A stretch of 64,000 nucleotides of DNA from contig SSBO01000009.1 of NCBI GenBank assembly GCA_005281725.1, positions 6,138,303-6,202,302 on the forward strand, written 5' to 3'. Position numbers and translations under genes: made by a program. Below are positions 24,467 to 36,800 of this stretch, piece by piece (within the stretch, counting starts at the first letter, position 1; every line of letters begins with the position of its first letter). The DNA comes from Wuchereria bancrofti (Eukaryota > Nematoda > Chromadorea > Rhabditida > Onchocercidae). The notes below the pieces were generated by a model. It was not told where the DNA came from. It saw only the letters and a program-made list of their open reading frames with translations, and made no database searches.

Positions 24467-26912
24467 ATGTCCAGCTTGAAAGTCGATAAAGGTTTCCGAT
24501 TAGTAATCATTGGTGCTGGACCTACTGCATTCGGTATGCTGCATCGTATTTATTCATTGATAACGGAAGGAATCATATCGAAAGAGGACATACAGGTTAT
24601 ATCCATTTGTTTATTCTTTGTCATTGTCTTGCTTATGCTTCCATTCATGTTTCTCCTCGGTATTGTTTCACGTAATTCACATTTGGAAGTTTTATTTATT
24701 ATTTGAGATCATCGTCCTGGAAAAAGAAGATGAAGTTGGTGGTTTGGCAAGATCAGTAACGGATGAGAAAGGATTCACGTGGGATTTAGGTGTACATGTT
24801 TTGGGTGTGTCAAAGTATCCGGAATTCGAAAAAGTTATCAACTCTGCTGTGAATAAATGGAATAAAGTCAGGCGTTCTGCCAAGGTAAATTGCCATTGAT
24901 AAGAACCATTGAATATTTAAAATTTTGAAAAATTGAGAAGTCGCGCGAAAAATTTCTCAAATTTCCGTGGTGAAATATTGCTTATTTATTTGCAGGCCGA
25001 TTTAGCTCATTTATTTAAAAGCGATAATTCGTACAGCAACTACGTACCATATCCTGTTCAACATTCTATTCCCTATTTTCCACCTACTATTAGGCAAAAA
25101 TGCATCAATGAATTGAAAGATCTACAAGGCTTACCCGTCAATTGTTCGAACTTCGCTGAATATAGTGCAAATATATTCGGAAATACATTGTTGGACATTT
25201 TTATTAGACCGTACAATCGTAAGGTGAATTCGGATTTCAATGAGTGACTTCATATTGATATAAATTTAATAAATTTTGAACTTTGAATTGAGTTTCATAG
25301 CCAATCACAAGAAACTGTTTAAGCAAGTGCTGCTAATGTTGTAATTGGAAAAGAAAGTGGATTTACTGTGTTTGTTTCGGTATGGACAGTTGAACTGGAA
25401 GAAATGAACGCATTTTGGGCATGGAATCGAATACCAAATATTGATTTGTCTAGTATTGAATTACACTGTGGACGGAGCCGGCAAGAACTTGAAAATGATC
25501 TTAGATCATCTATGGCATGCTTCAAGTAAGTATTTCGGTCTCAGTTTTGATGCATCATGCAATTTCTTAACAGGTTGATTTTTTTCTACACTGGATTCTC
25601 ACTGTTTGTCAGATATCCGAGAGACTACAAAGGTGTGGGCAAAATTTGGAAAAAAATTGCTGAACGATATCCAGAGTCCATTTTTCATTTTCAAGAAAGA
25701 GTGCGAAGGATCGATATTGAAGCAAAAAAGGTGTTTTCCTATAGTTTTTTTTTCTTCCTCCTGAAATTCACCGTGAGTTTGTCATAATTTAAATCCCTCA
25801 TAATATGTGCGCTCATTATATCAATGGCTGTCATCGTTTTTAGTTTTGCAGGTAATTACGGAAGATTTAAACCGCGAAACACATTCATATGATTATAATG
25901 CTGTACTGTCCACCCTACCGATTCCTGAATTGTCCAAGATCTCTGCAGTAATTAGCGATGTCAACTTAAAACATTCCAAGGTCCTTTGCATTTTAATACA
26001 GCGCTTTTAATAAAATTAACAATACGAATCTTGAGTTTTTCATTCGTTTGTTTTCTTTTTAGGTAATCCTTGTTGGTCTTGGTTTGAAATATCCACAGTG
26101 CGAATGGACTCAATTTGTAACGTGGGCGTATTTTCCATTACCTGACACTATTTTTTATAGGTTTGTTGTGGATCCAAACCCACCTCCCATCCTGTTTTTC
26201 TATAAATTTGTTATGTATCTTCCATGTTCTTTATTTGAGGTGCACCTTCTTGTCCAACTTCAACGATAACTTGACACCAGATTGCAATCAATTTTGGTCA
26301 GTTCTTTGTGAGATCGGATTGGAAGCTGACGCCAATTTTGTTGAAGAAGAAGTTATAGTTAAAGTAATTGAAGGTTTGATCGTACTTATTGTTTCTTCGT
26401 TAAATTATATAAACTAGGTTCATTTTTTGGGTGCAACAGCACATTTTTCTTAATCAGCTACAGATTGTGTAACTGTTTCTTCGGTAGATGAAAGTTCGTT
26501 TTTAATTTTGTTAATCGATGAATGTGGTTAATTGTTGTAGGTTTGAAACTCAAAGGCATAATAGCTGATAATAACGAGATTGTTGACAAATGGTTGTGTA
26601 TTCTGCCATATGGATATCCGATTCCAACTGTTAACAGAGACGAAGAGTTACAACGCTGTCATGAAGCGTTCCAAGTAGGTCCCTCTTTCAGCAAAAATTT
26701 TTTCATGATTATTTTTTTTTTTATTTAGAACTTCATAAAATTTGGGAAAGTTCTTATTTTTTACTACTGTTCAGGCGCATAATATTTATTCACGTGGACG
26801 ATTCGGTGGTTGGAAATATGAAATATCTAATCAGGACCATTGCTTCATGATGGGCATGCAGTGTGCAGACCTCATTCTTCTTGAAGTTAAAGAAACATTG
26901 TATACTTTTTAA
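24467..26912 (+). CDS. glf-1: UDP-galactopyranose mutase (GLF-1 ortholog), 10 exons, about 476 aa
   Basis: Exons: 24467-24595, 24708-24884, 24996-25223, 25380-25525, 25613-25730, 25852-25980, 26063-26160, 26240-26373, 26541-26674, 26775-26912. The flavoenzyme interconverts UDP-galactopyranose and UDP-galactofuranose, the donor for galactofuranose on surface glycoconjugates. Visible signatures of eukaryotic UGMs are a Rossmann FAD motif [11 protein letters not shown] near residue 14, [13 protein letters not shown], a histidine loop WDLGVHVLG (the His is kept, the usual GGHV is GVHV), VPYPVQ, RPYN followed by KVW, FYR-TFLSN, and the C-terminal [18 protein letters not shown] with the Tyr and Asn that contact substrate in fungal enzymes. 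Length agrees with the family (about 480-510). Exon 1 follows TTTTAG ten bases before the ATG, a possible spliced-leader site. One oddity is that the intron before exon 4 ends in CG, not AG (see findings). A likely polyadenylation signal AATAAA lies near 27,194. Confidence 0.9.
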
Positions 26913-27891
26913 TTTCAAAAATTTCCGTGCTTTATAAATTATTATTTCTAAAAATGTTACACTTTACCTTAACATTCGTAAATGTATAAAAACTTGTCGA
27001 CTAGTATATTACAAATTGTTCTACACATTGTGCACAACAAAATGTTTTGTTAACAAAGGCACAAAAGTAATTACACGAAAACAATCAATCAAAAAAGCGG
27101 AATACAGAAAAGAACTAACCATTTGTGCTTGCCATCGAGCTCTGCTAAAAAAATTCGGAAAGTTTCATTCTTTCAAATTCATCTTAATGAGGAAATAAAA
27201 TTTAATGTTGATTGGAAAACTGTTTTGTAATTTGCATAATGAGTCACATTTATATTTCATTGGAAATTCATTAACTTCAGTTTTTATAGAAATTTGGATA
27301 CTGACTTTCCATAGCCCCTTCCGAAACTGCTTTGCTATAAAGGGGATTTTTTAAATTATGTGGTGGCATCATACGCAGTACTCGAAGACCTCGACACTTA
27401 CTACATTTTTGCATGACACGCGCACACGATAAATGAAAAAAGAAACTACCATGAACGACTTTGTAAAGAAATAGAATCAAAATCATAATACATTGGATAC
27501 AAATCACGACTGATTGTGAAAGAACTCAATAAAGTAGTAAAAGGTATATGAGTAAAAAACATACTTTCTAGTTGCAGCGTTAAAAAGTTAAAATCCTTAC
27601 CTTTATTCCACGAAGAAAATCAGTAACTTCTGCGTTTTGTACTATCATCTGATTGGTATTTTTCATTCTAATGTGTAGATTTAGGTTAATTTTAAAACTT
27701 TCTAATGTGATTAATTTTTGATCTCCGATAAATTGTCTAATTTCATTTCTTAGTTTTCTCTTAATTTTCTTCACATTTAAAGAACGGAAGAGACATTTGC
27801 ATTCCATCGACTACTATGCAGTGTTTCAAAATTACAAACAAAATTAATTTTTTCCCTTCAGTTTTTTTATCGAAGCTGCTTGTTAAATGGG
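26913..27891. other. 3' UTRs of convergent glf-1 and unc-120
   Basis: The two genes converge here. Plus-strand AATAAA occurs near 27,194. Minus-strand open frames at 27,277-27,507 and 27,580-27,807 lie just beyond the unc-120 stop. They cannot be joined in phase with each other or with unc-120, so this is best read as UTR. Confidence 0.5.
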
Positions 27892-30800
27892 TCAGCTGGA
27901 ACGTTCGCTGTTTTCTAATTGAGCTGCACTTAGCGCTGCTGTTGACATAATTTGCAAGAGACTCTGCAAAGAGGAAATTACATGCACATATATTAATAAA
28001 TATATAAATAATAAGTAAATAAATAAGTGAATAAATAGACAAACAAATAAATATATGGAATTAAACCAATGCAATTTATACCTGTTGCAAGGTGAGCGAA
28101 TTAATAGGAAACATAAATTGCTGACTAGTTTGTTGGTTTTCACAAGAACTGCTGTTGCTACCATTGCCATTACCGAATAAAGAATTATTATCAGCTCCTA
28201 AAATTAAATTAATTTTTCAAATCCAGCCGCTTAGGCAGCATTGACGCTTCCCTTTCTGAGATTTCTGAACCTGATAAAGAAATAGTCCACTTTTGATTTT
28301 ATTAAATATAAATTGTCATTAACCTTCGTCATTTGTATAAACCACTCCTTGAGGTATCTGATACATGATAGTATTGTTCGTAGTTGAAGCCGAGTTCAAG
28401 CCTGAAAAACTATTCAGAAGGTTATGATCACAAAATTTAAACTTACCAAATAAATTATGATTTTAACCATTTTAATATTTTTTCATATTATTGAGGAAGT
28501 TAAATTCAAAAGCGATGTCCAAAACAGATGATCTTACTCATATTATCAGCAATTGTTTATGAGAAAAAAGAAAAAGAAGAGTAAATTGCAAGTGCTACTG
28601 CTAGTTGCTAAAGCAAATACTGATAGATTGCTAAATGTAATGCAAATAGCCATGTTGGCAAATAAGGATTACCTGGTAACAGAAATGGTGCAAGAAGAGG
28701 GAATGTTGCGGTGGCTTGAACATTGGTACTAGTAGCAATGTTACCAATGGTACCATTATGAGCATTATTACCATAGTTTCTGCTATTATTATTACTATTA
28801 TTAATGACGCTTCTAACATCATTACTGTTATTAATTTTTGCTTTGCTTTTTTGTAACTGTCGTTGAGCGGCCGCAACACGAAGTGCTTCTTTTAATGTTT
28901 GTTGTAATGACAACGAAGTCGCTTTCTCTGCAAAATGATTATTATTACTAATGACTATTGAATAAATTAATTTATCGGTCCTAAGGAAAAAACGGGTTGC
29001 TTATATTATATTAAAATTATGATTTGAAAGGATTAGGTGCAACATCCCTATTCACTGTTAATCTTCTACTAATATTTTAAGCTTTATATGCAATTTAATT
29101 CGACTTAAAACTTTTGCCTAATTTTACTAAAGCATTAAATTCTACAAATGAGGTTTCCCGCTTCTCATTATAGCTTCCGTTGTATGACAAAGGATTGTAT
29201 TTGTGATGAGCGATGCGCCGCCGATCAGTCTATCCAATTTATCTATTTTCTATTTAATTTTTCTATCCATCCCTGTGTCGGTGTTTGCGGAGTTACAGTG
29301 CCCACAAATTGACAGCAGCTGTCCAGATTTGGTCTATGTGTGCTTATATCTTGTTAGCCCATCTAAAGATTGTTCTCTTCTCAATCTCCTTTTCACCATA
29401 TATATAAATGTATAACACAAATGAACGGAAGTAAGTTGAAAGAGGTGCATTACAACAGTGGCTAAGATTGCATCTATTAATTTCAGTTTTCTCCTCTCTC
29501 ATCTATGCTGCAATTTATAAACTTCATTTCTCGTCGCCCTCTCTCCTTTATTCTATTTGCAGGCTTAGTTTCCGTATATATCGTGCGCAGCATTACAGCC
29601 GTTAAAATCCCATTTATATCTGCATTAGCTAAATCATCCAGGGAACAACTGTCGCTGACCTCTGTGATGAACTTTTGAAGGAGAAGGCGAAAGACGATAA
29701 AATAAAACAGGATGACAGCTGTTACTTCATTTGATGAACCACCATAATGGGCCATCGAGTTACTTACTTTTCCACTCCTCATGCCACAACAAAGCAATTA
29801 ATTATGGTTTCATATAAATAAGAAGTTTAAAAAATTAAAGACCTCCCATAAATTGACTTTTTATTTATTCGAGATTTATTGTATTTCTTGTGACTTATTA
29901 TTATCAGGGGCAAAAAGTTTGATATCTACATTAACAAAGACTTCCCAGTTTAATAATTATTCGTTTTTTTTTTGTACTGAAACATTATGACCTTTTTCTT
30001 TATCAGTTTCGCTTTCCTCTATCACAGCGTCATGACTATCAACGCTTTCTGATTCACCTCCATCGGAATTCTCCGCTTCTTCTGGATTACAAGTAGGTGA
30101 GGCAGATATCACTGTGGGATGTACCATTGTTGGTAATTCAGGACACTACAAACAAAAATCTCATTAAAATATTGGAAATGATATTAATGGAATTATAGGT
30201 TTTTGCTAGTGTTTTGAATAAATCAATTTAAGATCTATTCAAATAAATCAATCAATTTCATACAGCTTTTTTGTTAAGTTAATTTTCGACTTTAAAACGC
30301 TTCGGAACTATGAAAAATATTTGCTAGGGATTGAAGAAGTGAATTCTTATTCGAAATTTTGCTTTCTCAAATAGCAAATTTTTAAATTTTCCCCAATGAA
30401 TATGAAAATTTTGCTAATGTAGAGGAAAATGGTTAGTCATTTAGATTGTCAGCCAGCTAATTTATACAATTACAACTAAAAGTTGGTCCCCTTTAGGATT
30501 TTACAAATACAAACATGAGGATGACGTAACATTAGTAGTAGCAGTAATATTGATGACAGTAGCTGTTAAAGAAGATGAAAAGAGAATTAGTTGGTGAAAG
30601 TTACCATCTTCAGTTACATAAAACCACATAGGAAGAGCTACTACAACCACCGTTGTCACTGCTGAGACCAGTTTTCAACAGGCATTAAAGCTCCAAATTT
30701 GTATAAAGAGTAGAAGAGCACTCTACGTTGGAAAGCCATGCAAAGTTTTATTAATTAATCCAATTCCTGGCAAATTTCGACAAATTTAGAACATTCTTAT

Positions 30801-33800
30801 TAATGGTAAAATGCAAATACTCAAATTTTGATCTATTTGAAGACAAAATAATATGCAAATAGAAGTGGAAAAAAAGAATGGTTTGTTCCTTAATCATCAG
30901 TATAGAGAGCGAAATACTTATGTTTAGCACCACATTTTAGAAGAAAGGTAAAAACTAATAGTCGTTAGTAAACAGCAAGAAAAAAGGCATCAGAGATATG
31001 ATTTTCCTCTGAACACTTTTATCAAGATACATTTTTGAGTAATGTTGTTAATGTGGCCCAAATGTTATTAAGGTGAAGAAGAGAAAATGAAAGCAAACTT
31101 TGAATATTTTTAAAACTAGACCCTTGCCACTATTTCTGGATAAAAGGAAGGAGAGAAGCATTAAAGATTCTCAAATGAGTTTGGGTCGCTGTGTATTATG
31201 GATTTTCATACATATTTGATAGGACAGGATACCGATCTTGACTTTATTTATTTTAAAAGATCCGATCATAGTTAACTTTGTTTGTGAAATAACAAACTTA
31301 CTCGTAACAGTTTGTATTTCCATCACTTCTTCACTTCTAATCCCTCACTTCAAAACTATTTTATCACATGTTTCATCTCTATCTAGACATTGCAAACACA
31401 TAACTTATTAAATGCATCAGTCAATTACCAATCCAATATCTAAACTTCTCGTTGCTTCATTTTTCCCGATCCGTTATCATTTACGCATTGCAGTTGTTTA
31501 GCTGTGCTTTTTATAATAGCGGCAATTTGATGTAACAAATATAGGCGACCAGTGATCTGATGTAAAGTTATTTCGTCTTATTTATCACATTTATCACACA
31601 CATACATACATACATACATACACACATACACGCACACACCATAACTACTACACATGCATAAATTTCACATCTATCTATCCAATGATCAGCCATCTGAGGA
31701 GCATATCCTTCCTTCTTTTCTCCTTTAAACCTTTTTACACATTGGTCTGCTGATAGTGGCGCTGTTGTTGCTGCAAGGTGGTGATGCAGTGAATGCTATT
31801 GGTGCTGTTGTTGTCGTTGAGCAGTTGATGATACTTGCTTGCTTGCTTGCGTTATTGTTGTTGCACATATTTGCTTGACAGGAAAGCCGTCGAAATTTCC
31901 TTCTTCCCTGCTCTGTTGGGTTTATTCTTTGAATTTAATGGGAATGGAAGGATGAAAGGCTTGCTTTCAGATGATGGAAGCGTAGGTGGCTTTGATGGCC
32001 CAAGAAGACGACGCCGCTGGTCTTTTCCCCTTCCTATCTCAAGCTTCCCGTATAAAAAGTATTTATCTATCTATGTGTGTATGCGTGTGTACGATTTGCT
32101 AGTTAGTTAGTTAGTAGAGATTCTTAAATAGTATTGCTGGCGGTGTGAAACTGGCTGGAAGGGTATGTGTATGTTTTGGATGATGGATGTAATGGAAGAG
32201 GGATCTAGAAGTGCTTGATAAGAACAGATCTGGGCAAACAGGCAGTTGGTGCTTCCTTCCTTTTTCCTCCCATTTTCTGGGATCCGTCAACGTCAGGGAA
32301 ATACTTGTTCTTGTTGCCTTCATCCGGAGGAAATTTGGGAGACCAAATTAAAAAAGTTTTAGAAATTTAATAAATCTGACTTATTTTAATTTTCAAATGA
32401 AAATGAATGCGGTACAGTTGGTATTTTCTAGAAATATTAGTTAATATATATCTATAACTGATTATAGCAATAATTACAGAAGGATAGCACATTAATTTCT
32501 TAGACGACTACAATTGATACCTTCTCTTCTCTCCTCTTTTTCCTGAAAACTTAATCATAAGCTCAGTTTTTACATTCCAAATAAACAGTGAATTATTAGT
32601 TGTAAGGTAGGCTTTATTAGCATTTTGCGATTGTCAGAAAAAGTACTTGGACAACAAACAAGCAATTTGCAGGAATGGACTAGGCTCTTATAGAAAATAT
32701 TGCTACCGTATTTGTCGAAGAATTCAGAGTGCGAGAAAAAGGGGAGGAGATTGCAAGCGAGGAGGAAAGAATGCATGAAAGACGTAGGACATGGCGCATG
32801 AACCATGGCGCACGTCATACGGTGGTGTCCGCTCGGGAATGTGACATTCTGAATGGCTATTGGTTGCTACTAGTGAAATGACTGTGGCAGCGGATGCTGT
32901 GACATAACATAGAATGCAGACAATCATGCATGCACATGCACACGCACATGCACATGCACAGACACAAACACATGCACACATATATACAAAATATATATAT
33001 ATATACACTCATGCACCATTTGCTTATTTGATGACGAGAATGGCAATTTCGCGTCTCCAACATAACTCCCTTTTACCGTACTTTCAAGGGCAATCACTGC
33101 TGTACGCACCACAGATTTTTAAATGACATCGCACTTGTAGTTTTTTTCCCGAAATTTGAAAATTCATATGGCGCTGTTACTAGGGAAGGGGAGGCTCTCA
33201 CAACACATATCACTTATAGCTAGAGGGAAAGAAAGACTAAAAAGTCATTTTCTTTTTGTTTCAATAACCTAAACTTAGCATTCATATAATCTTAACAATT
33301 ACATTACTACTGATAATAAACTACCGTGATAACATTTGCTACATGAAAATGAAGCATTAGAATCCGAGGTCTAGTCTACTTATATGGCTGTTTAGCAGGT
33401 ATCGATAATTATGCTCAAACGAATCAAATGTTATTTTTTTTAAATTGATGAGGTCAACAGATGTGAGAAGTTTTTGCGAATAATAGGCAAATGCGCAAGA
33501 ATTGATGGCATGTGTTCGTCATATGATTTATTAGACGCAATTTTAACTCAAATTACATGCGAACAAACCTCATTTAATTTTCGCTTTCTTGAAATATTTG
33601 GTTGTGGTTCAAATGTAAATTCTTGTCGTGCCCCGATTGGATCCACCGCGTCATCTGAAACATCATAATGATTTCGAATATACGCAAGAATAACTGCAAG
33701 TGCATTTGTCATCTTTGGCTTTAAAAAACCAATTTAGTTGTCACGAAATAGCAAATTTTGCTGAGATAATCTATTTGTTGGAAAATCAAATCATATCAAG

Positions 33801-36800
33801 TCTAAAATTTTTTGATTTTGGCTTGTGAAAAAATATTGGGAAAAACAATGAAATTTAAAATTACTGTTTGATGTGTAACAAAGGCACTTAAAGAGGAAAT
33901 AGAATAATTAGAAAAAAAGCTGAAATGAGCACAAACCAATATCTGGAGTGTTAAGGCAATTCCTAATTAGTGTTTTTCCAGCTTCGGAAGAGATCATCGG
34001 TCGTAATTTCTTCGTGGCAAATGTATAAACGTGACCTGTTTCCGATGCTACCAACAACATTACTTGAGTTCCTGTCAATGTTGATAATTCATAAGCCTGA
34101 AGAGGAAAAGGCTGGCAATTTAATATGGAAGCTAAATTTGAAGACTATAAGTAAATCTACAAATAACCAACCTTCAGGAATAATAAATTTGCACAGGCAA
34201 ATTTATTTTTTCCTCTTTATGAGAAAAACAAAAAAAAAGGCAACAATAACAGCAACCAAGCAACAGCAATGAAATACAAACTTTTTTCATGATTCCAGTT
34301 TTCCTTTTACTAAATGTTGTATATCTTCGCAATTTATTGCCAATATATTCCATTTTTATCTTTACTCGACCTGAAAAATAATTACTCTAAAGATGACATC
34401 ATTTAATCAGCCAATACATACACACACATACATACATACGCACACACACACACACACACACACACGTATACATGCATGTATCTGGATTGCATACGATAGA
34501 TATTTCTGCATATTTTCGAGATTTTACAAGTTAAAATTAAAATTGCAGCTAGTTGGGCAAGTGATTTTATTTACAGAAATGAAACTGTTGAAAAAAAATA
34601 TGAACGCTGTGATTCCATAGGCGTCATCGACATTACAAGTAGCAACACTTTGATTTTGAAAAGATAAAGAATTTGAAATGAATGAACAGCATGAGCTGAT
34701 TATAAAAAGTGTTTTGTGTTCATTAATTATTCCAAATTCATTTGTTGACCAAATATTCTTGCCTCTTTTCAATTAGCAACAAAATTTTCTTTTAATTGGA
34801 ATCCATACCTTTTGTTTTTTTTCCATTCGGTAATGTCGGCGTTCCTTCGTTCACCTGATGCTGCAACTGCGGGGATGAACTTTCACATTCACCTCCCATC
34901 ACACCTTCCTCTGTTGATGACTGAAGAAGAATAAAAAACATTATAATTTAAGAGCAAAATGATATGACATGATATGGTATGAACTCCAATCATGACATCA
35001 ACTCATGCCATGGTCATTTCTAGAACAGATTGAAAAGATGACCGACCGTCTTCTAAGACACAAATTCATCATTGGCTTTAAACCGATAGATATTTGCTTC
35101 TTATTTGTGGGAAGAAGCCATATTGAAATAATTAATTTACTGACAGAAATTTGTAATCAATAGTGATTATAAAATTTACAATTATTATATTTTAGAGATG
35201 CATAACAACAAAATTAGATGAACTCTAATAACTATTTCATGCAAATGCAACATGCATAATTAAGTGCAAATGCTAAAAGAAAGTTAAAAGAATTCTTGAA
35301 TGTGCTTCTTGTAGATTAAGCGATTTCAAGCATAAATTTGGAATTTATGAATTAAGATGTATGTCGCGAAACATAACTCTTTGAACTCTTGAGATGATAA
35401 TTCGGAGTGAAAAGGACAAATATGAGTGGAAATAGAAAATAAGAAATATACACACATCGAATTTGTTAGGAAGCATTTAAGTCATTGTCGTGCAATTAGA
35501 AAATGAAACATAACTAACTCTCATCATTACTTTTGACGTTAGAATGACAAGATTCTGTATATGATTAAAAAATATTATGTTCTGTTGCATTTTATGCAAA
35601 AAATCATGATCAGTGTGTCAGTAATAAAATTGTGAATTGAACACCGAAGAAGTTACAAAATTAATTTTTCTTTCTTTTTACGACACTGCATTCTTTGAAT
35701 CTTTCCATTTTTATTTGAAATGTTACAAAATACTATACATCTGGGAAATAAGAAGACAACAGATAAGAGGATAACAATATGTAAAAATTTGCATCCTTTA
35801 ATGATGATCCATTATGTACTATAACTTTGCTAGACCATATTTTCATTTTTCCGTTACTAATTAATTTGTGTGATGGAGGGTGGTTATATCATGAAAATTT
35901 TGAACAATATTGTCTGCTGACTGACAATACTCATTTATACAGGAAATCATGAAGACTAGTATAAGATGTAGAGTTCAGAACATATTTTGGAAATTTCATT
36001 AATCAGTTATCACATTTCATAGTTTAACAGCTTGCAAAGTCTAATAAAATAAAGACTTTGAAAAAGTTAAAAACAACGAGTCACAGGATTTATGTCTAAA
36101 GGACAGTTGCTAAAAGCATAGTTTCGAGATCTTTCATCACATTTAGCAGTCAAAGTAGTCATAAAAACAATATCGAAATGTCCTGTAACCATTAGATAAT
36201 GTCTTGCTGTTTTATTTAATTTGTTTTAGCATTTTAATCTATATTGAAATACTGATATTACCATTGAATAATTGTATAGTAAAAAAAAGAGATCTTATTC
36301 TGAGCCTAGTTAAAACAATAGGAGCATCCGTATATTATACAATGGCCTATTTAACCTCAGATGTGAAGATATTGGTAAAATAATTCAGGCCAAAAATAAT
36401 TTGTTCGGAAAAACAAAGTAATACACATGGTTGGAAACAAGTTCCACTGTCCAAATAGAAAACTTCATCTTAGAATACCTCCCTCTCCTTTTCCTACCTC
36501 CTTCTCCATTTTTATCACCCTCATCCTCATCATCATCATTGTCATCATCGCTATCATTATCATCATCATCATCATCATCACTAATCAACAATAAATTGCG
36601 ACTGTAATTGGTTTGGATTTATTTACACACCAAATGAGCAAACAGCATAATTTTCTTCCTTCCCATAATAATATCCCAAAATAATACTATACCTTGTCTT
36701 CCTTCCCCTCTCTCTCACTCTCTCTCTCCACTTCTTTTCAACCCTTTTCCATATATTTTGAAACATCAATTTTTTGAAAAGAATGTTTCTTGCTATATTT

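Noticed and set aside
27277..27807. Minus-strand frames downstream of the unc-120 stop (76 and 75 codons), one with a hydrophobic segment
   Set aside because: They cannot be joined to each other or to unc-120 in phase (phase 0 donor against phase 1 acceptor). Better explained as 3' UTR.
29203..29415. Plus-strand ORF with a signal-peptide-like stretch inside an unc-120 intron
   Set aside because: Single short frame, no splice partners, no cysteine pattern or family match. Likely chance.
29483..29797. Minus-strand 104-codon ORF in the same intron
   Set aside because: No in-phase splice sites to unc-120 and no recognisable domain.
36385..36591. Poly-Asp minus-strand ORF
   Set aside because: Product of a CAT microsatellite in unc-120 intron 1.
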